11,274 nt of DNA, taken from assembly GCA_002408185.1 (NCBI GenBank), contig DHQV01000021.1, positions 10,157 through 21,430 of the forward strand, given 5' to 3'. Both the position numbers and the translations under genes were made by a program. The notes below the pieces were generated by a model. The model saw only the letters and a list, made by a program, of their open reading frames with translations. It was not told where the DNA came from and ran no database searches. Source of the stretch: Deltaproteobacteria bacterium UBA5329. Lineage in GTDB: Bacteria > Desulfobacterota > Syntrophorhabdia > Syntrophorhabdales > Syntrophorhabdaceae. Positions 5,032-11,274 of this stretch are shown in pieces (the first letter of the stretch is position 1; each line of letters starts with the position of its first letter).

Positions 5032-7017
5032 CTAATATTCACTGATCGACCACTCCTCATACAGAGATCCCTTCAATTCCGCCAGAAATCGCGATGGGCG
5101 CATTATGGTGTGGCCGGCCTGGCGGTCGAAGGCCAGTATAGGGTAGCACAAATAGAGCTCATCCATTGCCCTGGTGGACGCGACATAAAAGAGGCGCCGC
5201 TCTTCTTCGATGGCCCCTTCTTCAATCGCTTTCGGGTTGGGGAACCTTCCTTCTGCGCACCATATGATAAACACGACCCGCCATTCGAGCCCCTTGGCCT
5301 GGTGGATCGTGCTGAGAACCACCCTTTCTTCGTCGAACTCGCCCGCTGTGATGACCTCTTCGCCGGCCAGGCCACTCATGAGGGACAGTTCACCCAGGAA
5401 AGAATCCACGGAATTATATTTGGTCGAGAAATTAATGAGCTGGCCTAAGTCCTCGAGACGGGCCTCATAATTGGGATATGTGAATTTCAGGTATTCTATG
5501 TAACCGTGCTTGAGGACGGCCGAGATCATGTCCCCCGGTGCCTCCTCGTTCTGCAGGTCCTTAAGCTCGGCAAAAAGCTCCGCCCAGACGTCGAGGTTCT
5601 CTTTTCGGACGCTCTTGAATTTTTCCCCGATGCTTTTCGATATCAGGGGCGCGAACGGGTCTCCCTGTTCCTTGAGATACGCATAGATATTGTCCGCCGT
5701 CTTTTTTCCGATGCGGGGAAATATGCAGAACATTCTTTTCCACGATATCTCGTCGTTCGGGTTTGACACGACCCGCAGGAACGAGACGACATCCTTGATA
5801 TGCGCCTGCTCGAAAAATCTCAGACCGCTTCGTATCTCAAAGGGTATCCCGCGGCGGGTCAGTTCCATCTGGACTTCCATTGAATGATAGTGGGCCCTGT
5901 AGAGGACCGAAATCCGATCGAGCGGGATGCCTTCGTCCGATAGCTCCAGTATCCTCTGTGCGACGAATTCTGCCTCTTGCAAAACGTCGCGTGAGGGAGC
6001 GATAACGGGAACAACGCCGTTTTGTCTTACAGCGTGCAGGTTCTTTTCGTACTGGTTGATATTGTACGAAATGGAATTGTTCGCGAGATCCAGTATCTCG
6101 GGCGTGCTGCGGTAATTGGTCTCCAGCTTGAAGATCTTCGCTTCCTCGTATTTCTTCGGAAAATCGAGTATGTTCTGAAAATTGGCTCCGCGGAAGGAGT
6201 AGATGCTCTGCGCATCATCACCGACCACCATTACATTGCGGTTGATCAGGCCCATGAAATCTATTATCTCTGACTGGATCCTGTTGGTATCCTGGTATTC
6301 ATCGACCAGGATATGGCTGAAGGTCATTGCGTAGAGTTTTCTCAGTTCCGGGTCTTCTGAAAGTATCGTATGCCAGTACGTGAGCAGGTCGTCGAAGTCC
6401 ATTGCATTGGTTTCCCGCTTCTTACGGGTGTAGAGCGTGTGGATCGTCGTAATTTCATCGACAAGATCGTAGAAGAAAGGGTTGCGATCCCGGATCGCCT
6501 CTCCGACCGTCTGCATGGTATTGGCTGCGTAGCTGAACAGTTCCTTGAGGACCCCGCCTTTAGGGAACATCCGGTTTTTCGTATCGATGCGCGATTCCTT
6601 TACGGCGAGTTCGACAACATCCTTCGCATCTTCGTTATCGAGTATGGTGAAGTTCTTGCGGTAGCCTACCCGGCCGGCGTGCTGGCGAAGGACCAGATTG
6701 CCGATATGATGAAACGTGCCTCCCCAGATATAGCGGGTGTCCATTTTAACGAGATGTTCGACCCGGTGGAGCATTTCCCGCGCAGCCTTGTTCGTGAACG
6801 TAAGAAGCAATATTCCGCTTGGCGGTACGCCCCGCTCGAGAAGACGTGCGACCCGGTATGTGACGACGCGGGTCTTGCCGCTTCCGGCTCCTGCGATAAC
6901 AAGGATCGGCCCGTCCTCGCTTAAGACAACACTACGCTGTTCCTCATTCAATTCCCGGCTGTAATCGATGGCGGTTTTGACGGGTGGCACATCGCGGTGA
7001 ATGGTATATTTTTTCAC
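5032..7017 (-). CDS. uvrD: UvrD/PcrA-like superfamily 1A DNA helicase
   Basis: A 661-residue ATP-dependent 3'-5' DNA helicase of the UvrD/Rep/PcrA family, acting in DNA repair and in displacing proteins from DNA. The motif series is complete: Q-motif LNEEQR (23-28), Walker A AGAGSGKT (42-49), TFTNKAAREM (73-82), GGTFHHIG (99-106), motif II DEYQDT (239-244), motif III GDDAQSIYSFRG (266-277), ETNYRS (299-304), motif V STIHQAKGLEW (569-579) and motif VI EEERRLFYVASTRA (604-617). It is shorter than UvrD and PcrA (about 720), ending soon after the 2B/2A core, so the flexible C-terminal tail that contacts RNA polymerase in UvrD/PcrA is probably missing. The start is GTG at 7017; an in-frame TAA a few codons upstream excludes a longer form. 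There is no Shine-Dalgarno, and a promoter ends 8 nt before the GTG. Rep or an unnamed paralogue is equally possible. Confidence 0.93.
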   Translation of the reverse strand: MKKYTIHRDVPPVKTAIDYSRELNEEQRSVVLSEDGPILVIAGAGSGKTRVVTYRVARLLERGVPPSGILLLTFTNKAAREMLHRVEHLVKMDTRYIWGGTFHHIGNLVLRQHAGRVGYRKNFTILDNEDAKDVVELAVKESRIDTKNRMFPKGGVLKELFSYAANTMQTVGEAIRDRNPFFYDLVDEITTIHTLYTRKKRETNAMDFDDLLTYWHTILSEDPELRKLYAMTFSHILVDEYQDTNRIQSEIIDFMGLINRNVMVVGDDAQSIYSFRGANFQNILDFPKKYEEAKIFKLETNYRSTPEILDLANNSISYNINQYEKNLHAVRQNGVVPVIAPSRDVLQEAEFVAQRILELSDEGIPLDRISVLYRAHYHSMEVQMELTRRGIPFEIRSGLRFFEQAHIKDVVSFLRVVSNPNDEISWKRMFCIFPRIGKKTADNIYAYLKEQGDPFAPLISKSIGEKFKSVRKENLDVWAELFAELKDLQNEEAPGDMISAVLKHGYIEYLKFTYPNYEARLEDLGQLINFSTKYNSVDSFLGELSLMSGLAGEEVITAGEFDEERVVLSTIHQAKGLEWRVVFIIWCAEGRFPNPKAIEEGAIEEERRLFYVASTRAMDELYLCYPILAFDRQAGHTIMRPSRFLAELKGSLYEEWSISEY

Positions 7018-7025
7018 AGCGATAC

Positions 7026-7054
7026 ATTATGCCCTGCTCGATGGGCCATGTCAA
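7026..7054 (-). promoter_or_regulatory. Sigma70-like promoter for the helicase gene, leaderless
   Basis: On the minus strand TTGACA (7054-7049) and CATAAT (7031-7026) are separated by exactly 17 bp. The -10 ends 8 nt before the GTG start at 7017, so the expected start of transcription (about 7018-7020) is essentially at the initiation codon. Confidence 0.65.
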
Positions 7055-7070
7055 GCAAACGCCCAACGAG
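7037..7070. promoter_or_regulatory. 34-bp inverted repeat over the helicase promoter
   Basis: CTCGATGGGC (7037-7046) and GCCCAACGAG (7061-7070) pair at 9 of 10 positions with a 14-bp centre. The centre contains the -35 hexamer of the helicase promoter, and one arm covers most of its spacer, a typical repressor arrangement. It does not match the LexA boxes I know (E. coli CTGT-N8-ACAG or the Gram-positive GAAC-N4-GTTC). The regulator is unknown. Confidence 0.45.
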
Positions 7071-7175
7071 TTGCCGTGATGGATTGGTATGTTTTTGTCG
7101 GTGATTTTTTTACATTTTTTTGGTAGACTCAGGAAATTTCGCATCGATCATATTTAACGCAAAGGAGGAACAGTC

Positions 7176-7823
7176 ATGCGTATCGTATTATTGGGAGCAC
7201 CGGGAGCAGGCAAAGGCACGGTCGCGAAATCCTTGACCGAATATGACGGATCGGTACAGATCTCTACGGGAGACATTCTGCGCAACGCCGTAAAAGCAGG
7301 CTCGGAACTCGGCAAGAAAGCCAAGGGGTATATGGAGAGCGGCGAACTTGTCCCTGATGACCTTATCATGGATATCATGGAAGTGAGGATGAAAGAGCCG
7401 GATTGCCAGAAGGGTTTTCTCCTTGATGGTTTTCCGAGGACGATCCCCCAGGCGGAAGCATTGAAAAAACTTCTGGAGAAGATCGGTATTAAGCTCGATG
7501 CAGCGATCAATCTCGACGTCCCGACCGAAGTCATCCTCGACAGGCTGACCACGAGACGGACATGCTCGAACCCTGACTGCCAGGAAATATACAACATTAA
7601 AAGCAAGCCGCCCAAACCGGATGGAACCTGCTTCAAGTGTGGATCTCCGGCGGTCCAGCGCGCCGACGAGACTGAGGAAGCGATCAAGCAGAGGCTCGCC
7701 ACGTATAATGAAAAGACGGCCCCCCTGATCGATTTCTATAAAAAGGAAGGCCTTCTCATAACGATAGCATCCCTGGACAGCATGCAGATCAGGGACGACA
7801 TAATAAAGGCGCTCAAGAAATAA
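7176..7823 (+). CDS. adk: Adenylate kinase, zinc-LID type
   Basis: A 215-residue long-form adenylate kinase, which interconverts ATP + AMP and 2 ADP in the cytoplasm. Visible motifs are the P-loop GAPGAGKGT (7-15), the AMP-site STGDILR (30-36), DGFPRT (84-89), RLTTRR (123-128) and QRADETEEAI (161-170). The LID carries four cysteines, C130, C135, C152 and C155, the zinc-binding form. The first pair is spaced C-x4-C rather than the commoner C-x2-C. A near-perfect Shine-Dalgarno, AAAGGAGG (7161-7168), lies 7 nt before the ATG, in clear contrast with the SD-less genes around it. It is divergent from the helicase (158-bp gap) and is not in a ribosomal-protein/secY cluster, its common setting. I saw no convincing promoter in the gap. 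Confidence 0.97.
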   Translation: MRIVLLGAPGAGKGTVAKSLTEYDGSVQISTGDILRNAVKAGSELGKKAKGYMESGELVPDDLIMDIMEVRMKEPDCQKGFLLDGFPRTIPQAEALKKLLEKIGIKLDAAINLDVPTEVILDRLTTRRTCSNPDCQEIYNIKSKPPKPDGTCFKCGSPAVQRADETEEAIKQRLATYNEKTAPLIDFYKKEGLLITIASLDSMQIRDDIIKALKK

Positions 7824-7829
7824 GAAAAC

Positions 7830-7910
7830 AGGTAATTAGGTGATGGGTTATGGGTTATAGGCAGCAGGCAAAAAACCTATAACCCATCTTTTCCCATTAC
7901 CCCTTACCTA
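7830..7910. repeat. Heptad inverted repeat, locus B (adk to TIM-barrel gap)
   Basis: The left arm carries AGGTAAT, TAGGTGA, TGGGTTA, TGGGTTA, TAGGCAG in 7-nt steps (7830-7864). The right arm, read on the minus strand from 7910, carries TAGGTAA, GGGGTAA, TGGGAAA, a 3-nt insertion, TGGGTTA and TAGG. The core is a perfect 12-bp stem, ATGGGTTATAGG (7850-7861) with CCTATAACCCAT (7876-7887), and a 14-nt loop. The outer parts pair imperfectly along the same heptad order, so the whole structure fills the 86-bp gap and its last unit includes the A of the next gene's ATG. No U-tract follows the stem. Confidence 0.75.
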
Positions 7911-8725
7911 TGGTTTTTGGATTTTCGACATATTTTCTCACCAAAGATACACTGGGCCCGACACTGGACGCGATTGCAGCCTCGGGTTTCAAGGCCATCG
8001 AGCTTTCCTACGAGCCACCGCATTTATTTGACTACAATGAGAGGCTCGCCGAAAAGATTGACCGGCTCCGCGATGAAGGTGTGGAATTTTCAATGCACGG
8101 CCCATTTCTGGAAACCAATTTGGGAAGTTATCTCGATGATATCCTGCGCCTGTCACGCGACAGGACTGCCGCATGCTTGAAGCTCTGCGCGCAGCTTGGC
8201 GCAGACCCGATCGTCGTTCACCCAGGATATTCATTCTTCCGGAAACTCAAGGAATTCGACGCGGCGTTAAAAGGCCGGTTCCTTGCCGCACTAAAGGGTA
8301 TTGCGAAGGAGGCGAAGGACTTAAGCGTCAGGGTTGCACTCGAGAATGTGTTCATGTCCTATTTTTATTTTCAGCACCTCGATGAGTTCAATGACATCGT
8401 CAAGGCCGCACCCGGGATCGGTGTGACCCTGGATATCGGGCACGCATACATTTCAAAACGCATGGCGAAAGACCCGGACCCGGAGAGGTCGATCCTTGAT
8501 GATGTTCGCAGGATGGGCATAGAGCATCTGTTCCACGTTCACCTCCACAACAATGACGGCACACGGGACGATCACGATTTTGTTCAGGGCTCAATAGATA
8601 TGGCGAGGATCCTGAGAGGCTTGAGCGAACTCGGTTACACGGGCAAGGTCGTGATCGAGACCCTCGACGCCGAACGAATGGGTTTCGAACCGGTAATCGA
8701 AAAGCTCAACCAGATAAAGCCGTAA
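7910..8725 (+). CDS. Sugar-phosphate isomerase/AP-endonuclease-2 family TIM barrel
   Basis: A 271-residue protein of the xylose-isomerase-like TIM-barrel family, which contains endonuclease IV, sugar-phosphate isomerases/epimerases and inosose dehydratases. The metal-binding positions of the fold appear intact: H63 in SMHGPF, H104 in VVHPG, E145 in ALENV, D175 and H178 in LDIGHAY, H211 in HVHLHNN, D220 and H222 in the RDDHDF segment, and E250 in VIETL. A trinuclear metal site as in endonuclease IV is therefore possible. The sequence is nearer to the general isomerase/epimerase group than to canonical Nfo, and the substrate cannot be assigned. The ATG at 7910 gives the expected N-terminus (VFGFSTYF), has no Shine-Dalgarno and sits inside the right arm of the heptad repeat. 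The gene lies 86 bp after adk on the same strand; co-transcription is possible. Confidence 0.87.
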   Translation: MVFGFSTYFLTKDTLGPTLDAIAASGFKAIELSYEPPHLFDYNERLAEKIDRLRDEGVEFSMHGPFLETNLGSYLDDILRLSRDRTAACLKLCAQLGADPIVVHPGYSFFRKLKEFDAALKGRFLAALKGIAKEAKDLSVRVALENVFMSYFYFQHLDEFNDIVKAAPGIGVTLDIGHAYISKRMAKDPDPERSILDDVRRMGIEHLFHVHLHNNDGTRDDHDFVQGSIDMARILRGLSELGYTGKVVIETLDAERMGFEPVIEKLNQIKP

Positions 8726-8737
8726 CCATAAAGAATT

Positions 8738-8820
8738 GTTCTAGGTTTTAGGTTAAAGAATCAGAACGAGATCGGAACCTATACACTTTACATATGTCTT
8801 TTTAACCTAGAACCTAGAAC
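8738..8820. repeat. Heptad inverted repeat, locus C (convergent gap)
   Basis: The 20-nt arms at 8738-8757 and 8801-8820 pair at 19 of 20 positions. Each is built of 7-nt units: GTTCTAG, GTTTTAG, GTTAAA on the left, and GTTCTAG, GTTCTAG, GTTAAA when the right arm is complemented. The loop is 43 nt. The element nearly fills the 100-bp gap between two converging genes. It could act as a bidirectional mRNA end, but the AT-rich stem, long loop and lack of U-tracts argue against a standard terminator. Confidence 0.75.
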
Positions 8821-8825
8821 CGCCT

Positions 8826-9743
8826 CTATCTCAGCATCATCATCCAAAACAGGTACACCGCCGGTGAGACGAAGGTCGACAGCGTGATGGCACCGGATGC
8901 GATCTCGGCGTCTCCATCCATTTCGCGGGCCATTATATAGGCCGTTATAGCCGTGGGTGTCGCGAGAAGGACCATCGCAGGAAAGGCCTCCCGGATATTG
9001 GGCGAAAACAGCCGGTAAAAAAGAAGTGCGGTACCTGGGAGAACAAAGACTTTAAGAATAGTGGCGAGGGCAGACGTCCTGAACGTCTTGCGGAGCATGC
9101 CGGGAGAGATGGACCCTCCGATGATGATAAGGGCAAGGGGAAGGGATATGTTTGCCACAATTTCCATGCTTTTCATGAGAGGGGCCGGCATCGAGAGGCC
9201 GGCGAGAACGAAGATGATGCCTGCAAAGGTGGCCATGATGATCGGTGTTGTGAGGATCGAGACCGCGATCCTGAGAGGATTCCGGTGCCCGCCCGATGAC
9301 ATGGCAAGAATGATGATCGCGAGGGCGTTATTGAAAAGGATCAGGGTGCCGGCCAGAAGGCTCCCCTTTTCAAGGCCTTCCTCGCCAAGCATATAGAACA
9401 GCATGGCAAGACCGACGTACGCTACGTTTCCGTGAAACGTCGATTGGACGAAACTTCCGAGTTTGCCCCTCGTGTGTCCGGCCACCTTAGCTATTGTCAG
9501 TGCGATACCGACAACGATAAAAGCCGGAACGGTAACCGAAACGATCGGAAGCCATCCGGTACTTTTCAAACCGGCTTTCACTATCCCGATAAAAATGAGA
9601 AAAGGAAGAGGGAACCGAAAAACAAAACGGTTCGCCTCCGATATGAATTCTTCGGATAGCACCCGTCTGCATGTCAGGAAATAGCCGAATGCTATAATGA
9701 AAAAAATAGGTGCTATCGTATACAGAATGTTCATAAAATACAT
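8826..9743 (-). CDS. AEC-family (auxin efflux carrier-like) permease
   Basis: A 305-residue integral membrane protein, almost wholly hydrophobic, with about ten predicted membrane helices in two five-helix halves (first half about residues 5-150, second about 160-303). Family features include STFHGNVAYVGLAM (about 101-114) at the end of the loop before helix 4, FNNALAI (137-143), and a final segment LATPTAITAYIMAREMDGDAEIASGAITLSTFVSPAVY. Bacterial members move dicarboxylates, malate, lactate-like acids or amino acids; the substrate cannot be read here. It is divergent from the GlcD-like oxidase, which hints at a 2-hydroxyacid. The first ATG (9743) is directly preceded by an in-frame TAG. The family N-terminus (MNILYTIAPIF) suggests that the second ATG, at 9734, may be the true start. 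Neither has a Shine-Dalgarno. Confidence 0.9.
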   Translation of the reverse strand: MYFMNILYTIAPIFFIIAFGYFLTCRRVLSEEFISEANRFVFRFPLPFLIFIGIVKAGLKSTGWLPIVSVTVPAFIVVGIALTIAKVAGHTRGKLGSFVQSTFHGNVAYVGLAMLFYMLGEEGLEKGSLLAGTLILFNNALAIIILAMSSGGHRNPLRIAVSILTTPIIMATFAGIIFVLAGLSMPAPLMKSMEIVANISLPLALIIIGGSISPGMLRKTFRTSALATILKVFVLPGTALLFYRLFSPNIREAFPAMVLLATPTAITAYIMAREMDGDAEIASGAITLSTFVSPAVYLFWMMMLR

Positions 9744-9753
9744 CTAGGTAATT

Positions 9754-9810
9754 TGGTATCCATATTTCCTGTGATTTTGTTCAGTATGAGAAACATGTAG
9801 TTAGATACCA
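9754..9810. promoter_or_regulatory. 7-bp inverted repeat upstream of the AEC gene
   Basis: TGGTATC (9754-9760) and GATACCA (9804-9810) are exact complements 43 bp apart, just upstream of the permease start. AGGTAATT at 9746-9753, beside it, is the word that also borders heptad loci A and B. No 7-nt periodicity is visible, so this may be a decayed relative, an operator pair or chance. The rest of this 220-bp divergent gap shows only the glcD promoter. Confidence 0.25.
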
Positions 9811-9887
9811 TTTTCCCTGGCTTGCCGCAAGAGGTTGAGCCGAGCGAAATACTTGATATCAGGGGGCTTTTGGGTCTTTTATTTTTA

Positions 9888-9917
9888 TTGACAAAGCACG
9901 CTTGAACACGATATAAA
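9888..9917 (+). promoter_or_regulatory. Sigma70-like promoter for the glcD-like gene
   Basis: TTGACA (9888-9893) and TATAAA (9912-9917) are separated by 18 bp. Transcription would start near 9924, giving a leader of about 40 nt that holds an AGGGGG Shine-Dalgarno-like stretch (9950-9955) before the ATG at 9964. This is the conventional arrangement, unlike the leaderless promoters in the same window. Confidence 0.65.
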
Positions 9918-9963
9918 AGAACGTGAAATTAGTAACAATATCAAAAATCAGGGGGTACCAGGG

Positions 9964-11274
9964 ATGTTAAAAGAGTCAGTGATCAGCGAATTACAGAAGA
10001 TTGTCGGTAAAGACAACGTATTGACAGCGCCTGAAGCTCTTAAAGCCTATTCCTACGATGGAACAACGAGCTGGATCCATGAACCAGATGTCGTTGTTTT
10101 TCCTACGACGACTGATGAAGTATCCCGGATTATGAAACTGGCCAATGCCGAGAAGATACCGGTCACCCCGAGGGGCGGCGGCACAAACGTCAGCGGAGGG
10201 TCTGTTCCCTGGCATGGCGGCATTGTTATGGTTATGACGAAGTTCAACAAGATCGTCAAGGTCGACAAAGAGAACTTGACAGCCACGGTCGAGCCGGGTG
10301 TCGTTCTCCAGGACCTTACCCTCCGGCTCGCGAAAGAAGGCCTGTTCTTCCCGCCCGATCCGCAGAGCTTCCTCGGTGCGACGATGGGCGGTATCATATC
10401 CGAGAATGCGGGCGGTCCCGCAGGAGTGAAATATGGCGTCACAAAACAGTATGTTCTAGGTGTCGAAGTGGTCCTTCCGAACGGCGAGGTCATCCATCTC
10501 GGCGGCAGAACGCTGAAGAACGTTGTCGGCTACGACCTGCTTCATATCTTCATCAGTGCCGAGGGAACACTCGGAGTCATCACCAAGGCCGAATTGAAAT
10601 TGAACCCCCTGCCCCAGGCAAGAAAGACGCTCTGCGTTGTCTATGACGATGTCTCGGTCGCCGGCGAAGGTGTGTTCCGGGTGCTCGAACACGGTATTAT
10701 CCCCTGCAAGATCGAAATGGTAGATAACTGGGTGATCAACCGGATCGAAGAGATGATGCCGATCGGCTTGCCGAAGGATGCCGATGCATGCCTCTTATTC
10801 GAGGTAGACGGAATCCCGGAGGTTGTCGAGAAGGAAGCACAGAAGATCGCAGAGATCACAAAGCAGTATGGTGCAAAGGAAGCCCGCATCGCAAAAGACA
10901 CTGACGATGCCAACAAGTACTGGCTGGCCCGCCGTGCCGGCTTCGCTGCCGTCTTTGGCAAAGCCAAGCAGGTATTTGCGGAAGACGTCACGGTACCACG
11001 CGGAAATATCCCAGGGTTCGTCAACAGGATCAGGGAACTCGCCAAGAAACACAATGTCGAGATCGTCGTCCTCGGCCATGCCGGTGACGGAAACCTCCAT
11101 CCGGCCGTTTTGACAGATCCCGCCAACAAGGAGCATTATGAGCGTGCCTTAAAGGCAGTGGACGACATCATTGAAAGCGCCGTTGAGTTTGGTGGTGTGC
11201 TCTCCGGGGAACACGGAATCGGCCTTGAGAAGCAGAAATTTATGAGAAAGGTCACCGAGCCGGCCGTCATAAAC
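9964..11274 (+). CDS. glcD: FAD-linked 2-hydroxyacid oxidase, GlcD-like (runs off right edge)
   Basis: The first 437 codons of a GlcD/D-lactate dehydrogenase-type flavoprotein of the vanillyl-alcohol-oxidase (FAD_binding_4) fold. These enzymes oxidise glycolate, D-lactate or other 2-hydroxyacids to 2-oxoacids and pass electrons to an Fe-S partner or a quinone. Visible features are the FAD pyrophosphate loop TPRGGGTNVSGG (68-79), GATMGGIISENAGGP (138-152), GYDLLHIFISAEGTLGVITKAEL (189-211), EDVTVPR (340-346), GHAGDGNLHP (371-380) with the conserved histidines, and SGEHGIGLEKQKF (414-426). Relatives are about 460 residues long, so roughly 20-25 residues are missing beyond the window. It has its own promoter and is divergent from the AEC permease. 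A GlcE/GlcF or Fe-S subunit may follow outside the window. The exact substrate is unknown. Confidence 0.93.
   Translation, partial: MLKESVISELQKIVGKDNVLTAPEALKAYSYDGTTSWIHEPDVVVFPTTTDEVSRIMKLANAEKIPVTPRGGGTNVSGGSVPWHGGIVMVMTKFNKIVKVDKENLTATVEPGVVLQDLTLRLAKEGLFFPPDPQSFLGATMGGIISENAGGPAGVKYGVTKQYVLGVEVVLPNGEVIHLGGRTLKNVVGYDLLHIFISAEGTLGVITKAELKLNPLPQARKTLCVVYDDVSVAGEGVFRVLEHGIIPCKIEMVDNWVINRIEEMMPIGLPKDADACLLFEVDGIPEVVEKEAQKIAEITKQYGAKEARIAKDTDDANKYWLARRAGFAAVFGKAKQVFAEDVTVPRGNIPGFVNRIRELAKKHNVEIVVLGHAGDGNLHPAVLTDPANKEHYERALKAVDDIIESAVEFGGVLSGEHGIGLEKQKFMRKVTEPAVIN

Noticed and set aside
4960..6924. Plus-strand ORFs opposite the helicase (4960-5448 and 6370-6924)
   Set aside because: The minus strand carries the full SF1 motif series through this region; the plus-strand products are low-quality and lack initiation signals.
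7120..7160. A promoter for adk
   Set aside because: Candidate hexamers such as TAGACT and CATATT are 19 bp apart and match consensus poorly; I could not support one.
7154..7702. 182-codon minus-strand ORF opposite adk
   Set aside because: Shadow of adk, whose motifs and Shine-Dalgarno are unambiguous.
1079..8820. CRISPR arrays as an explanation for the short repeats
   Set aside because: The units are 7 nt, contiguous and inverted, with no spacers of regular length and no cas genes.
8738..8820. Standard intrinsic terminator at locus C
   Set aside because: The stem is AT-rich with a 43-nt loop and no U-tract on either strand, so it is reported as a repeat.
9754..9810. A fifth heptad locus upstream of the AEC gene
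   Set aside because: It has a shared AGGTAATT word and a 7-bp inverted repeat but no 7-nt tandem units, so it is not counted in the family.
10641..11136. Minus-strand ORFs opposite the glcD-like gene
   Set aside because: Shadows of a conserved flavoprotein reading frame.

Overview
The window is about 11.3 kb of ordinary bacterial chromosome of intermediate GC. It carries ten protein genes, no RNA gene and no complete insertion sequence. The mix (ClpB, a TtuB/TtuA-type tRNA thiolation pair, MreB, a UvrD-like helicase, a zinc-type adenylate kinase, a GlcD-like FAD oxidase and an AEC permease) fits an anaerobic or syntrophic Gram-negative such as a Desulfobacterota-like (deltaproteobacterial) organism. 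That placement is inference; no marker gene here is decisive.

Layout. At 1-977 (minus) is the N-terminal two fifths of clpB, running off the left edge. Divergent from it is a plus-strand run: ttuB (1192-1380) overlaps ttuA (1377-2324) by ATGA, followed by a double-GAF protein with a degenerate GGDEF domain (2373-3740) and mreB (3755-4786), which starts 14 bp after the GAF gene. A UvrD/PcrA-like helicase (5032-7017, minus) converges on mreB and is divergent from adk (7176-7823). Next come an AP-endonuclease-2-type TIM-barrel protein (7910-8725, plus), a converging AEC transporter (8826-9743, minus) and, divergent from that, a glcD-like oxidase (9964 to the right edge).

How the genes may work together. 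ttuB and ttuA form a sulfur-carrier/thiolase pair for tRNA 2-thiouridine. The GAF/GGDEF-like protein is positioned to be co-transcribed with mreB and may link a sensory input to cell shape. The AEC permease beside the 2-hydroxyacid oxidase suggests, weakly, import and oxidation of an organic acid. The rest are housekeeping genes.

No gap between genes exceeds 300 bp, but the gaps hold the most unusual structure. Four of them (1079-1146, 4791-5030, 7830-7910, 8738-8820) contain short quasi-tandem repeats with a 7-nt period, arranged as inverted arms. The unit sequence differs at every locus, while the two arms of one locus resemble each other. One of these hairpins appears split by a roughly 143-bp palindromic element (4837-4979). 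Several genes lack a Shine-Dalgarno sequence, and two of them (the helicase and the GAF gene) have good sigma70-like promoters so close to the start codon that the transcripts would be leaderless or nearly so. The helicase promoter also sits inside a 34-bp inverted repeat that looks like an operator.
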